Shown here: positions 41,866-50,899 of the stretch, piece by piece
Layout: every line of letters starts with the position of its first letter
Position numbering within the stretch: position 1 is the first letter of the stretch
Source of the DNA: Bacteroidales bacterium
GTDB taxonomy: Bacteria; Bacteroidota; Bacteroidia; Bacteroidales; UBA932
Reading direction: 5' to 3'
DNA length: 64,000 bases
Assembly: GCA_017557535.1 (NCBI GenBank)
Contig: JAFYYM010000075.1
Coordinates: 1 to 64,000, forward strand
Program-made: the position numbers and the translations under genes
The notes under the pieces: model-generated
What the model saw: the letters and a program-made list of their open reading frames with translations, nothing else
What the model was told of the DNA's origin: nothing
The model's database searches: none

Positions 41866-44205
41866 TTACATCGCGTGGTCGAGGCCTACATCGACTCCGT
41901 TCCATGCTTTGCGTGAGGTCCAGTCCCGGGCTGGGGCGCTCCAGAATGGATCTTTGGCCGGGAGACCTAATGGCAGGAAAGCTGTCGTGCAGAGGTATAA
42001 GCTACCAGTATTGATGTAGGTTTCTCCCATTTGTATTTGAGATCCTGAGTATCCGACTCTTAGCCAGCCGTCTCCATCAAATGTCCCCGGTGCGGATATC
42101 TGGCGCGAGATTATCGCTGTGAGGCCGCACCTGACTTGCGCTGGACTCAGATTATCAGGGAGCAGATGATGCAAAGCGGCATCCGCAAGGGCATGGAATG
42201 AACCGAAACGGTAGGCGATTGAGCGTCCGATCACCGGATATGTGCCCTCGGGCGAGATCATCCTCTCAAGCTCGGCGGCGAAACGTCCCAGTCGTTTCTC
42301 TTGTTCAGGCAGGAAGTCGGCGCCGTCGATTCCATGCTTGTCCATAACTCTCAGGACATCTGTCAGCATAGGATGGATAACAAGGCTGTTGTAGTAGTCG
42401 AAATGGAAGTCCTTTCCGTCGCCATACCAGGCGTCACCTTTGTACCAGTCGTCCCTAAAGCGTTTGACACCATACAGGAGCCTGTCCTTGTCGTATTCAC
42501 CGGTAAACTCAAGAAGGGCGGCTTCGACTGTGGAGGCGAAAAGGAGCCAGTTGTTCTCACCGGGAATAGTTTCCCTGGAGCGTTTCCATTCCTCCACAAG
42601 TCTCTTTTTCGTCTTTTTATCCAGTCGGCCCCAGATCTGGGTGGGCGCTCTCAAGACTCCCTCAGCAAGGAAAGCGGCGTCCACAAGAGCTTGTGGTCCC
42701 GACTTCTTGCCGAATGTCAGAAAATCGGGGGAGGAAGGATTCACGGCGTTTCCCAAGCCTTTGAGAGTCAACTTAATATAGTGCTCTCTCAACTGACCCT
42801 CTTCAGTGCTGTCAGGGCCAAGCTCAAGCCATGGGGCAATGCCGCAGATTGTCCTGCCGACTGCCTCCAGATATGACACGTCCTGATGACCAGGCTGTGT
42901 GTTTCTGGTCTCATACGGCATATTCCCGCGAAGTGTTCCGGCCGCGAGGTTCGAGATAACGGGATCCGCCACCTTAACCAACGCATCGACCCAGACCTTT
43001 CTGTCGGCGATTCCGTCCGGACGCTCTAGAAGCTTTTTCAGACGCCGAAGCGCCTCGATATAGTAATAGTCGGCATATGTCAAAGGAACATCCACTTCTG
43101 ACTTGCCCGGAAGACTTCCCACACTGTGTTTCAAGATGAATCCTCCTTGCTCCCCAGGCTCGGCCAAGAACTCGGGGGAACTCAGGGTACGCAGCTGTTG
43201 GATAGCGAGTTCCAACCATCCGGCCGATTCCGGGCCAGGATCCAACTGGCTTAATTCGATAAGCGCGGAGGCCATGATGGCTCCAGCTGACGCGTCCCTT
43301 TGGGTGTCTGGGGCTCCCGGGGCGTTGTAATCCCAGCAGGGGATCTTGTCCTTTGGCAGGTTAGGATGACTTGAAAGGAATCGGGCGATCTTCCTGGCCT
43401 GCTCAAGGAACACAGGATCAAGTGTTTCCCGATACATCATAGTGTAGCCGTAGAGGCCCCAGGCTTGGCCTCTTGCCCAAGCGCTTTCATCAGAATACCC
43501 CTGTGCGGTATTCTTGACCTGCACACCACCGCCTACCGGGTCATAAGAGACCACGTGCCAGGTTGAGGCATCCTCGCGGAAATGATTCTTGATAGTGGTT
43601 TTTCCATGTTGCACCGCGGCATCCGCATAATGCCGATCCCCGAACATCTTGCTGCAGAAGCACAGCATCTCGAGGTTCATCATATTGTCTATGATAACGG
43701 GATACTTCCACTTAGCGTTTTCATTCCAGGATTTCATCACGCCCAGGAAGGGATTCCACCTTGTCATAAGGCTGTCAGTCCCTTCATGTATCACCTCAAG
43801 ATAGTGAGGGTCTCCGGTCAGCCGGTAGCCTTGTCCGAAACTGGACATCAGCATGAAGCCTAGGTCGTGTGTATTAGTCAGTTTCTTTGCCGGCTCAACA
43901 CGCTCAGTGTAGATCCGGGCATATTCCTTGAACTCCGGTTTCCCTGTCTCCTCGTAAAGCATCCAAAGAACCCCGGGAAAGAAGCCCGAGACCCAACCAC
44001 TATAACCGGTGGTCTTAAGGGTGCCGTTCTCGAAGGTGCGAGGCAGGGCCGCTTTATCGTCCTGGAGGTTGCGTGCGAGTATCAACGACTGCCCGGATGC
44101 CCTTTCGAGCCCCCGTTCGATCATCTTTTGTAGCGGCTCCTGCGCGGCCGCTGGCGTGAAAAGAACTATCAGGGTCAGCAAGACCACACAGAAGCGTCTA
44201 GCCAT
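41866..44205 (-). CDS. Two-domain glycoside hydrolase: GH88-like + DUF2264
   Basis: 779 aa. A signal peptide (residues 1-21, ending in AAAQ) sends it to the periplasm or outside. The N-terminal half (about 22-385) is an alpha/alpha-barrel of unsaturated glucuronyl/rhamnogalacturonyl hydrolase type (GH88): DNMMNLEML near residue 171 and DESAWARGQAWGLYGYTMMYRET near 242, the segments with catalytic Asp and the aromatic substrate wall. The C-terminal half (about 392-765) is DUF2264 (GNMPYETR, YLEAVGRTICGIAPWLEL, NNWLLFASTVEAALL, WYGDGKDFHFDYYNSLVIHP), a fold I associate with glucuronidase-like enzymes. It likely removes unsaturated and saturated uronic acids from plant or microbial glycans. It sits between hpt/adk and obgE with 22-nt and 18-nt gaps. 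Confidence 0.85.
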   Translation of the reverse strand: MARRFCVVLLTLIVLFTPAAAQEPLQKMIERGLERASGQSLILARNLQDDKAALPRTFENGTLKTTGYSGWVSGFFPGVLWMLYEETGKPEFKEYARIYTERVEPAKKLTNTHDLGFMLMSSFGQGYRLTGDPHYLEVIHEGTDSLMTRWNPFLGVMKSWNENAKWKYPVIIDNMMNLEMLCFCSKMFGDRHYADAAVQHGKTTIKNHFREDASTWHVVSYDPVGGGVQVKNTAQGYSDESAWARGQAWGLYGYTMMYRETLDPVFLEQARKIARFLSSHPNLPKDKIPCWDYNAPGAPDTQRDASAGAIMASALIELSQLDPGPESAGWLELAIQQLRTLSSPEFLAEPGEQGGFILKHSVGSLPGKSEVDVPLTYADYYYIEALRRLKKLLERPDGIADRKVWVDALVKVADPVISNLAAGTLRGNMPYETRNTQPGHQDVSYLEAVGRTICGIAPWLELGPDSTEEGQLREHYIKLTLKGLGNAVNPSSPDFLTFGKKSGPQALVDAAFLAEGVLRAPTQIWGRLDKKTKKRLVEEWKRSRETIPGENNWLLFASTVEAALLEFTGEYDKDRLLYGVKRFRDDWYKGDAWYGDGKDFHFDYYNSLVIHPMLTDVLRVMDKHGIDGADFLPEQEKRLGRFAAELERMISPEGTYPVIGRSIAYRFGSFHALADAALHHLLPDNLSPAQVRCGLTAIISRQISAPGTFDGDGWLRVGYSGSQIQMGETYINTGSLYLCTTAFLPLGLPAKDPFWSAPARDWTSRKAWNGVDVGLDHAM

Positions 44206-44227
44206 AAATGCTTGGTTTGTGATGGTT

Positions 44228-45343
44228 TTATAGGGTCTCCATCAAATCGTGGACGCGCTTGCGCACTTCCTCGATGGTGCCGGTACCGTCAATCTCGTTG
44301 TAGGCGCCTGAAGCCTTGTAATACTCAACGAGGGGTTCGGTCTTCTCGTGGTAGGTCTTGATCCTGTTGGAGATTGTCTCGTCGGAGGCGTCGTCAGCCC
44401 TTCCTTCAATAGCGGCGCGGTGCTTGATTCTCTCCTTTATCATCTCGTCGGGAATCATTAGGGACACTACACCTGTGACTTTCGTGTCTCTCTTGGCGAG
44501 CATCTTGTCGAGAGCCTCGGCTTGGGCGGTAGTGCGGGGGAAACCATCAAGAAGGAAACCGGAATATCCCTCAACAGTGTCGAACTTTTTCTCGATCATC
44601 CCTTCGACGATCTCGTCGGGAACGAGCTCTCCAGCTTCAATCAAAGCCTTGGCTTTCAATCCAAGCTCACTGCCACTTGCCATCTCTCCTCTCAGAAGGT
44701 CACCGGTCGAGATGTGGCAGAGGTTGAACCTTTCCGCCATTGAGGCGGCTTGGGTGCCTTTGCCCGCACCCGGAGGGCCGAAAAGAATGTAGTATTTCAT
44801 GGTATTATCCAATACGTAAATATCCTTGATATTCCTTCCAAGTCCGTCATAGTCAAGTCCAAATCCCACGATGAAATCATCTGGAATCTCCATCGCCACA
44901 TAATCGAGCTTCCGGTCCAGCTTATAGCAGCCGGGTTTGAGCAGCATCGTGCAGATCTTCGTCTCAGTGGCCCCGTTTGACTCCATCATCCTGACCAGGT
45001 TGGCGATGGTCCTTCCGGAATCCACAATATCCTCGACAATGATCACCTTCTTTCCTTTCACACTACCGGTCATGCCGATAATGTCCCGGACCTCGCCTGT
45101 GGATTTAGTGCCCACATAGGAGGATAGTTTCACGCAAACAATCTCACAGTTGAATGACAACCGTTTCATCAACTCCGCCGTGAACAGTATGGATCCGTTG
45201 AGTACACAAAGCAGAACGGGAGCCTCTACAGAGTCTTTGTAGTCCGCGTTTATCTGTTCAGCCACTTTGTCGATGGCTTTCTCGATCCGGTCGTATTCGA
45301 TGAAGGGACGGAAAGATTTGTCATGAAGTCTGATGTTGCTCAT
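44228..45343 (-). CDS. Bifunctional hypoxanthine phosphoribosyltransferase / adenylate kinase
   Basis: 371 aa from the ATG at 45343. Residues 1-180 are hypoxanthine-guanine phosphoribosyltransferase with the PRPP loop IIVEDIVDSGRTI and LKPGCYKLD; this makes IMP from hypoxanthine. Residues 182-371 are adenylate kinase: MKYYILFGPPGAGKGTQAA (P-loop), ISTGDLLRGEM, GFLLDGFPRTTAQAEAL and the short-LID form RAAIEGRADDASDETISNR, common in this phylum. The junction keeps an internal ATG at 44800 that could start a 190-aa kinase by itself. The fusion joins purine salvage to AMP/ADP balance. Such fusions occur in some Bacteroidota. Confidence 0.94.
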   Translation of the reverse strand: MSNIRLHDKSFRPFIEYDRIEKAIDKVAEQINADYKDSVEAPVLLCVLNGSILFTAELMKRLSFNCEIVCVKLSSYVGTKSTGEVRDIIGMTGSVKGKKVIIVEDIVDSGRTIANLVRMMESNGATETKICTMLLKPGCYKLDRKLDYVAMEIPDDFIVGFGLDYDGLGRNIKDIYVLDNTMKYYILFGPPGAGKGTQAASMAERFNLCHISTGDLLRGEMASGSELGLKAKALIEAGELVPDEIVEGMIEKKFDTVEGYSGFLLDGFPRTTAQAEALDKMLAKRDTKVTGVVSLMIPDEMIKERIKHRAAIEGRADDASDETISNRIKTYHEKTEPLVEYYKASGAYNEIDGTGTIEEVRKRVHDLMETL

Positions 45344-45366
45344 AAAATGTTTGTTTAAGGTAAATA

Positions 45367-45374
45367 CAAAAATA
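45367..45374 (-). promoter_or_regulatory. -7 element of the hpt/adk operon
   Basis: TATTTTTG on the minus strand, 23 nt before the ATG at 45343. It likely drives hpt/adk, GH88-DUF2264, obgE and the PAP2 gene. Confidence 0.45.
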
Positions 45375-45471
45375 GCCAATCCTTATAAAAAACAGAAATA
45401 AACGTCCACACTTTTTTATACTCCCTGATTATTTGATTCCGGCCTTGTTATATTCGCGAAAACCTCGTCAG

Positions 45472-47262
45472 ATGAAAAGCTTCAAATCCATTCTTACCCT
45501 CACGCTTATCCTTGTCCTCCGTTTGTCCTGCGTGCCCGTTCCCGTTCCGGCGCAGACAGGAGATTATATCGGGAATATGCTTGTGATAACGGGCGCTTCT
45601 TGTGAGGAAGATCTTGATGAGCAGGAGATGGAACGTTTCTTGGGCTTTCTTTCGCATCCTCTCAGACTTAATGGCTCCGGGAAGTCCCGGTTGGTCTCAA
45701 GTGGCCTTTTGAGTCAGTATCAAGCGGCTAGTCTGGAAGAGTACCGCAGCCGTTCGGGAGATGTCATGTCTTTTTCGGAACTCGCTCTGGTAGAAGGATT
45801 TGATGAGGCATACGTCGCCGCTTTGGCGCCTTTCGTGACGCTTGGCGGCGGTGTTGCCGGGGCAACAGGAACTGGGGATGATCTCGGAATCAGGCAGGAG
45901 GCACTTCTACGGGGGGCTGTCAAAGGTCCAGCGGTCAACTACGGCATCAAATACAAAATCATGTTCCGGGAAAAAGTATCCGCCTCCCTGGCTGCCAGAT
46001 CGTACTATGGTGATGACTTGTTCCCACCTTCCTCATGGTCTGGGAATATCTCCCTTTATGGGAAACGCTTCCTGTCCAAAGTGGTGCTTGGGGATTACAA
46101 TATGCGACTCGGGCAAGGACTATCTCTATGGAGCGGGATGTCACTAGGAGGATTCTCGTCATCATCTTCTTTCTCGAGGAGACCTACCGGTTTGTCTCCC
46201 GCTTGGTCCTGGTCTGGAATCGGGAGTCATAGGGGAGCCTCCGCGGAATTGTCGGCAGGCAGGTTCTGTTTTGCTCCATTCATTTCATTTCCCGGATTGA
46301 GGGAGAGGATGGCTGGCACGCGAAAGGGGAGGATAGAGATGATGCCAGGATTATTCTGCTCATGGGGCGGCAGGAATGGGCAGATAGGTTTGTCGGCATG
46401 GTGGACCGGGGAGCAGGGTAAGGTATCAGCGGATTTCAGGTGGAATCTCTATGGTATAGATGTGTTCGGGGAGGTAGCTACGGATATCGCCTCATGGGCT
46501 GTGGCTACAGTGCTTGGCTCATCTGTCTCATTGGAGGATGGATGGAGGGTCAGCGGAGTCGCAAGGATATACCCATCCACTTTTGACGGGACATGGAGCG
46601 GAGGCGTCAGGAGCTGGACTAAAAGCTCTGACGAGAGGGGGGTGGCGATAGGATTGGAGAGATACGGATTGCAGTTCACGGCAGACTTGGGTATCAAGGA
46701 TTCTGACAAGAATCGCCGCCAGGTAAAGCTGTTCGCGAAAGTTCCGGTACAGGTCACACCGAATTCTGTGGTCTCTATCAGGTTCACAGGCCGTTATCGA
46801 CCTTATGAGAGCTATCTTGTGTACAGGACAGGATTGAGGACTGATTTGGATTGGTCATCCGGAGGAATTTCAACGAGGTATGGGGAATCGGATACGGATG
46901 CTTGGAAGGCTCGTTTCAGGTTGGAGGGAGTGCTTTGCAAGTCGTTATCCGGCCTTACGTATTTAGAGCTCGGGAGGAAGGCGTCCAATCTGAGCGCATA
47001 TCTGAGAGGAACGCTGTTCGTTGTGGATAATTGGGACGACAGGATATATTCATACGAGAGGGACGCTCCAGGAAATTTCACTGTACCAGCGTATTACGGA
47101 AGGGGAGTCGCTCTTTCATTCGTTGGTGGCTACAAGTTCCGTCAATGGAAGAAGAAAACCCTGAGGGTCTACCTCAGGGTCTCCGATATCTCTTATTCCT
47201 TGATGTCAACACCAAAGCCGTCAGTACGGGAAGCTAAAGTCCAGGCGGTCTTGGCAATCTGA
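45472..47262 (+). CDS. Helix-hairpin-helix protein with C-terminal beta-barrel-like region
   Basis: 596 aa from the ATG at 45472. A signal peptide spans residues 1-28. An HhH-like region follows (about 40-110: LDEQEMERFLGFLSHPLRLN, then SRLVSSGLLSQYQAASLEEYRSRSGDVMSFSELALVEGFDEAYVAALAPFV in pieces), as in the ComEA-like proteins of Bacteroidota. From about residue 150 the sequence has many alternating aromatic/polar strands (e.g. RQVKLFAKVPVQVTPNSVVSIRF, GRYRPYESYLVYR), consistent with an outer-membrane beta-barrel. Family function is unknown; DNA or peptidoglycan contact has been proposed for HhH regions but is not shown. It converges with mltD with zero gap. Confidence 0.75.
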   Translation: MKSFKSILTLTLILVLRLSCVPVPVPAQTGDYIGNMLVITGASCEEDLDEQEMERFLGFLSHPLRLNGSGKSRLVSSGLLSQYQAASLEEYRSRSGDVMSFSELALVEGFDEAYVAALAPFVTLGGGVAGATGTGDDLGIRQEALLRGAVKGPAVNYGIKYKIMFREKVSASLAARSYYGDDLFPPSSWSGNISLYGKRFLSKVVLGDYNMRLGQGLSLWSGMSLGGFSSSSSFSRRPTGLSPAWSWSGIGSHRGASAELSAGRFCFAPFISFPGLRERMAGTRKGRIEMMPGLFCSWGGRNGQIGLSAWWTGEQGKVSADFRWNLYGIDVFGEVATDIASWAVATVLGSSVSLEDGWRVSGVARIYPSTFDGTWSGGVRSWTKSSDERGVAIGLERYGLQFTADLGIKDSDKNRRQVKLFAKVPVQVTPNSVVSIRFTGRYRPYESYLVYRTGLRTDLDWSSGGISTRYGESDTDAWKARFRLEGVLCKSLSGLTYLELGRKASNLSAYLRGTLFVVDNWDDRIYSYERDAPGNFTVPAYYGRGVALSFVGGYKFRQWKKKTLRVYLRVSDISYSLMSTPKPSVREAKVQAVLAI

Positions 47263-48948
47263 TTATCTCGGGGGGATCTTGATTATCTGCCCTATCCGCA
47301 GGTGGCTGTCTATCCCGTTGTATCGCATCAGTTTGTCAGCCGTTGTGCCATATTTCTTTGCGATATTGTAGAGATTGTCTCCCTGCTTGACTTTATAAGT
47401 CGTGGCCTGTCCAGAGGTCGTCTGCGGCTTTGATGTGGAAGTGCTGGCCGTTGTCTTCGGTTTGGTGGTGGAACTGGCCGTGGTGCTGGAAGTGCTTGAT
47501 GCGGGGGCTCCTCCCTTATAGATAACGAGTGTCTGACCAATGCGTATTGTGGTGCCTTTCAAGTGGTTCCAGCTTTTTAGCTGGTTCACGGTGACATGGT
47601 ATCTAGCCGCTATCTTCCCAAGGTTATCCCCGCTCCTCACCTTATATGTAATACGGTTGGCGGTTGTAGAGGTGCTGGTGCCCGATGAGCGTGTCGTAGG
47701 CTTTGAGCTGATAAGTGTCTGCGGATTGAGCAGTTCTTCAGCCCTGTGGGTATAGAGGGAGTCCTCGTTGGCAATGAACGCGCTGGTGTAGTTGAACGGG
47801 ATTCTGAGGATGTAAGTGCCGCTGTTTCCAGGGATCACATCCTTTATGTATTGGGGATTGAGATTCTCGAGCTCCTCAACTGAGATCCCGACAAGGTCGC
47901 TGATCTGCTGGAAATGGAGGTTCCTTTTGATCTCAAAGGTGTCTACCTGGACAGGCATCTGCACGTTATTGGGAGTCAGACCGTATTCTTTGCTGTATCT
48001 GAGGGCGTACATGGCTCCAACGAACGCGGGTACATAACCTCTGGTCTCTCTGGGAAGATAGTCATAAACTTTCCAGAAATCCCTTCCTCCGCCCCTGCGG
48101 ATCGCCTTGTTGACATTGCCAGGGCCGCAGTTGTATGAAGATATGGCGAGGTTCCAGTCTCCGAAAAGCCGGTATGAATCCTTGAGGTACCTGGCGGCGG
48201 CGTCAGACGCCTTGAATGGATCCAGTCTCTCGTCAACGAAAGAGTTGATTTCAAGACCATAGCTCTTGGCAGTCTTTGTCATGAACTGCCACATGCCTTT
48301 CGCTCCAACTCTCGAGACTGCTACAGGATTTAAAGCCGACTCGATTATCGCCATGTATTTGAGTTCATCAGGAAGGTCATACTGGCTGAAGGTCTCCTCG
48401 AAAATCGGCATGTAATACTGGCACAATCCCATTATGTTGCCCATTTTAGTGGGCATTTTCTCGGAGTAAAGCACCATGTAGTTCCTGACGGTCTCATTGA
48501 AAGGCAGGGTGATGAAAGAGTTCATGCTCTCAAGCCTGTCCCTGAGCACTGCATCTGAGACGTTGGAAGAGAAATGGACGGAGTCCATGTCATATCCCTC
48601 ACCATTCCTGTCATTCTTGACTTGCCGGTGGAGATACCAGATATTCAAGAGACTGTCCGTGAGCTCGGGGCTGTAATCCTCAGGATTGAGTCCGGCCGCG
48701 CTCTTGTCATCGTTTTCCTCATAGATGCTCAGCATCTCTTTCGCCAGACTGTCTTTGAGGATGATGTCTTTTTTCAGCTCCTCAATGACTGTATTCATGG
48801 AGTCAATCCTCGAGCGTAGCTCGGTATTCTCCTCTTTGTACCTGTTCCTGAATATCTTGCTTTTCCTGGCTTGACCAGTCGCCGTTGGCGAAAGTGCCAG
48901 GGCTAGAGTCATGGCGAGGAGAGTTAATATGAACGCTTTCCTTCTCAT
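47263..48948 (-). CDS. mltD: Membrane-bound lytic murein transglycosylase D-like with LysM
   Basis: 561 aa. Signal peptide at residues 1-26 (ending in ATGQA). A coiled-coil N-terminal region (about 30-75) precedes the SLT domain: the catalytic Glu is in MAIIESALNPVAVSRVGAKGMW near residue 200-220, with NLAISSYNCGPGNVNKAI and YVPAFVGAMYALRYS, as in family 1D lytic transglycosylases. Two C-terminal LysM domains (TYKVRSGDNLGKIAARYHV near 435 and TYKVKQGDNLYNIAKKYG near 515), linked by Ser/Thr-rich segments, bind peptidoglycan. It trims murein glycan strands. It is downstream of parA-parB-DUF5683, a common layout in this phylum. Confidence 0.93.
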   Translation of the reverse strand: MRRKAFILTLLAMTLALALSPTATGQARKSKIFRNRYKEENTELRSRIDSMNTVIEELKKDIILKDSLAKEMLSIYEENDDKSAAGLNPEDYSPELTDSLLNIWYLHRQVKNDRNGEGYDMDSVHFSSNVSDAVLRDRLESMNSFITLPFNETVRNYMVLYSEKMPTKMGNIMGLCQYYMPIFEETFSQYDLPDELKYMAIIESALNPVAVSRVGAKGMWQFMTKTAKSYGLEINSFVDERLDPFKASDAAARYLKDSYRLFGDWNLAISSYNCGPGNVNKAIRRGGGRDFWKVYDYLPRETRGYVPAFVGAMYALRYSKEYGLTPNNVQMPVQVDTFEIKRNLHFQQISDLVGISVEELENLNPQYIKDVIPGNSGTYILRIPFNYTSAFIANEDSLYTHRAEELLNPQTLISSKPTTRSSGTSTSTTANRITYKVRSGDNLGKIAARYHVTVNQLKSWNHLKGTTIRIGQTLVIYKGGAPASSTSSTTASSTTKPKTTASTSTSKPQTTSGQATTYKVKQGDNLYNIAKKYGTTADKLMRYNGIDSHLRIGQIIKIPPR

Positions 48949-48959
48949 GGCGTATCCAT

Positions 48960-49949
48960 TTAAAAAGTGAAGCCTATCTTCACACCCACAGCGTTATCGC
49001 CCATGAAGCCACCTCCGGAATGCCGGGGAGCCATGGCGTACTCGTTACATGGCGTGATCAGAGTGGGGCTCACACTCATTGTGAGATCGTCATTGACCTC
49101 AAAGTCCTGCATATAGGAGAATACATTGGCATCGATGACCTGAAGAAGGTAACTGCCTACGATAGCCACGACAGAATAATCCCGGAATCGCCGGAACACA
49201 TTCCTGTAATAGAGAGCCCTGTCGGCAGGGATAAGACCCTCGTATGTGCCTTCCTCCGAGGTCGCCTCGTTATGTATCCTCTTGTATCTCTTATAGTTCT
49301 TGTTGTTCACCGCCCAATAATGGTACGAGCCCACAATGGCTCCCCAGTAAATCGGGATTTTCCAGTACTCCCCGTTATAGGCCTGCCCGAGACCGGGCAC
49401 GAGCAATGAATACAGTGTCGCCTTGCCGGCTTGACCCTTTATGTCGCGCTTGTAGTTCACGACTCCGTCCATGAGCGTTCCCCAGTAGATCAGCCCGGCT
49501 CCCGCGAACATGTATGTCGCCATTTTCTTGGCGTCTTCGTCCACGGTCAGTGTGGTCTCCGGATCGCTCTCGAATGCAAGCTCGTATGCTGATTTCGAAG
49601 CCTTATACTGTTTATGGTACTTGATGCCCATTCCGATCGTGGCTCCCAGCCCGGCGTATGTGATCGGAATCTTCCAGTATTGTTTATTGTAGAACTGCTC
49701 CGCGCCGATGAATACCGTGGAGCCGGCGAACATTGAACCGATCTTCAAAGTGGAATCATGGTGGGCTACGCCATGGAAGAACTCCCTGAAAGACCACATC
49801 TGGTCCACTGAGTCTCTTGACGCCAAGGTATCTGAGGGACTGGCGTAGTTCTGGCTGAATGCCTCCTCGCGGAATTGGGCGCGGGCGCCAACCGTGAAAA
49901 CGGCCAGAAATAGCGGAACCAATAATATCCTGAGTCTCAGATCCTTCAT
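48960..49949 (-). CDS. DUF5683 membrane-associated protein
   Basis: 329 aa from the ATG at 49949 (a TTG one codon before is in frame). Signal peptide residues 1-24 (VGARAQ). The body shows membrane-like helices and the DUF5683 motif LVPGLGQAYNGEYWKIPIYWGAIVGSYHYW followed by RYKRIHNEATSEEGTY and YYRNVFRRFRDYSVVAIVGSYLLQVIDANV. A C-terminal region of short beta strands ends in KIGFTF. DUF5683 proteins in Bacteroidota lie beside parB and mltD and may be cell-envelope associated; the activity is unknown. It follows parB by 8 nt and precedes mltD by 11 nt. Confidence 0.88.
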   Translation of the reverse strand: MKDLRLRILLVPLFLAVFTVGARAQFREEAFSQNYASPSDTLASRDSVDQMWSFREFFHGVAHHDSTLKIGSMFAGSTVFIGAEQFYNKQYWKIPITYAGLGATIGMGIKYHKQYKASKSAYELAFESDPETTLTVDEDAKKMATYMFAGAGLIYWGTLMDGVVNYKRDIKGQAGKATLYSLLVPGLGQAYNGEYWKIPIYWGAIVGSYHYWAVNNKNYKRYKRIHNEATSEEGTYEGLIPADRALYYRNVFRRFRDYSVVAIVGSYLLQVIDANVFSYMQDFEVNDDLTMSVSPTLITPCNEYAMAPRHSGGGFMGDNAVGVKIGFTF

Positions 49950-49957
49950 CAAATCGC

Positions 49958-50899
49958 CTAAATATTAGATTCCTCAAGAGCATTGAGGAACCTCTTCACT
50001 TCCTCATCCGAGTTGAACCTTATAGTCATGGTGCCTTTCCCGGAGGGAGAGCGTTTCAGGCTGATGCTATTATCAAAAAACTTGCCGATGTGCTCGAGAA
50101 CACGGTAATAGTCGTCTGGAAGATCCTGGATCTTCGATGACGGGGAGACATCTTCTTTACCCAGCCTGCGAACTTTCTCCTCAAGTTGACGGACTGAAAG
50201 GCCGTCTTTGATTGTCAGATCGCACAGAAGCTCTTGGATATGAGGATCTTCTATACCCAGAAGGACTTTGGCGTGGCCTGTGCTGAGGAGCCCTGCCTTA
50301 AGGTCGTGCTGAACCTTGGCCGGGAGTTTGAGGAGCCGCAGGTAGTTGGCGACAGACGCTCTTTTCTTGCCCACTCGCTGGGCCATTCTCTCCTGTGTGA
50401 GGTGGCACTCATCCATCAGCCTTTGGTAGCTCATGGCGACCTCGATGGGATCCAGGTCCTGTCTTTGGATATTCTCCACTATGGCCATCTCGAGCATGCC
50501 CTGGTCATCTGTAGCCCGGATATATGCGGGGATGACATCCATCCCGGCGAGCCTGCAAGCGCGGAACCTTCTCTCACCGCTGATGATCTGGTATCGACCG
50601 TCCGGACGTTTCCTGACAGAGATTGGCTGGATCAGGCCGAAAGTCCGGATTGACTCGGCCAATTCTTCCAGGGAATCATTGTCGAAGGCCATTCGTGGCT
50701 GGTACGGGTTGGGATCAACAAGACCGGCGGGGATTCTTAACACGTCGCCATAATCCTGGGATGGCCTGGCACCGGCGATCTCCTTGTTGATATAACCGAC
50801 CGGTTTCCTTTCCGGCTCGTGAATATCCATGTCGCCCAACAGGGCGCTGAGCCCTTTGCCCAGCCTGCTTTCCCGTTTGTCGCTCATCTTGTCTTTCAT
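49958..50899 (-). CDS. parB: Chromosome partitioning protein ParB
   Basis: 313 aa from the ATG at 50899, which overlaps the parA stop (TGATG). ParB binds parS sites, spreads and loads SMC. The N-terminal ParB/Srx domain has LVDPNPYQPRMAFDNDSLEELAESIRTFGLIQPI and the CTP-binding GERRFRACRLAG; the helix-turn-helix is QERMAQRVGKKRASVANYLRLLKLP. A C-terminal dimerisation domain closes the protein (KRSPSGKGTMTIRFNSDEEVKRFLNAL). It is in the parA-parB-DUF5683-mltD run. No exact parS was recognised in this window; see the palindrome at 4993. Confidence 0.95.
   Translation of the reverse strand: MKDKMSDKRESRLGKGLSALLGDMDIHEPERKPVGYINKEIAGARPSQDYGDVLRIPAGLVDPNPYQPRMAFDNDSLEELAESIRTFGLIQPISVRKRPDGRYQIISGERRFRACRLAGMDVIPAYIRATDDQGMLEMAIVENIQRQDLDPIEVAMSYQRLMDECHLTQERMAQRVGKKRASVANYLRLLKLPAKVQHDLKAGLLSTGHAKVLLGIEDPHIQELLCDLTIKDGLSVRQLEEKVRRLGKEDVSPSSKIQDLPDDYYRVLEHIGKFFDNSISLKRSPSGKGTMTIRFNSDEEVKRFLNALEESNI

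Noticed and set aside
41173-41916. 247-codon frame on + opposite obgE
   Set aside because: obgE has all GTPase motifs; the opposite frame has no start context or homology.
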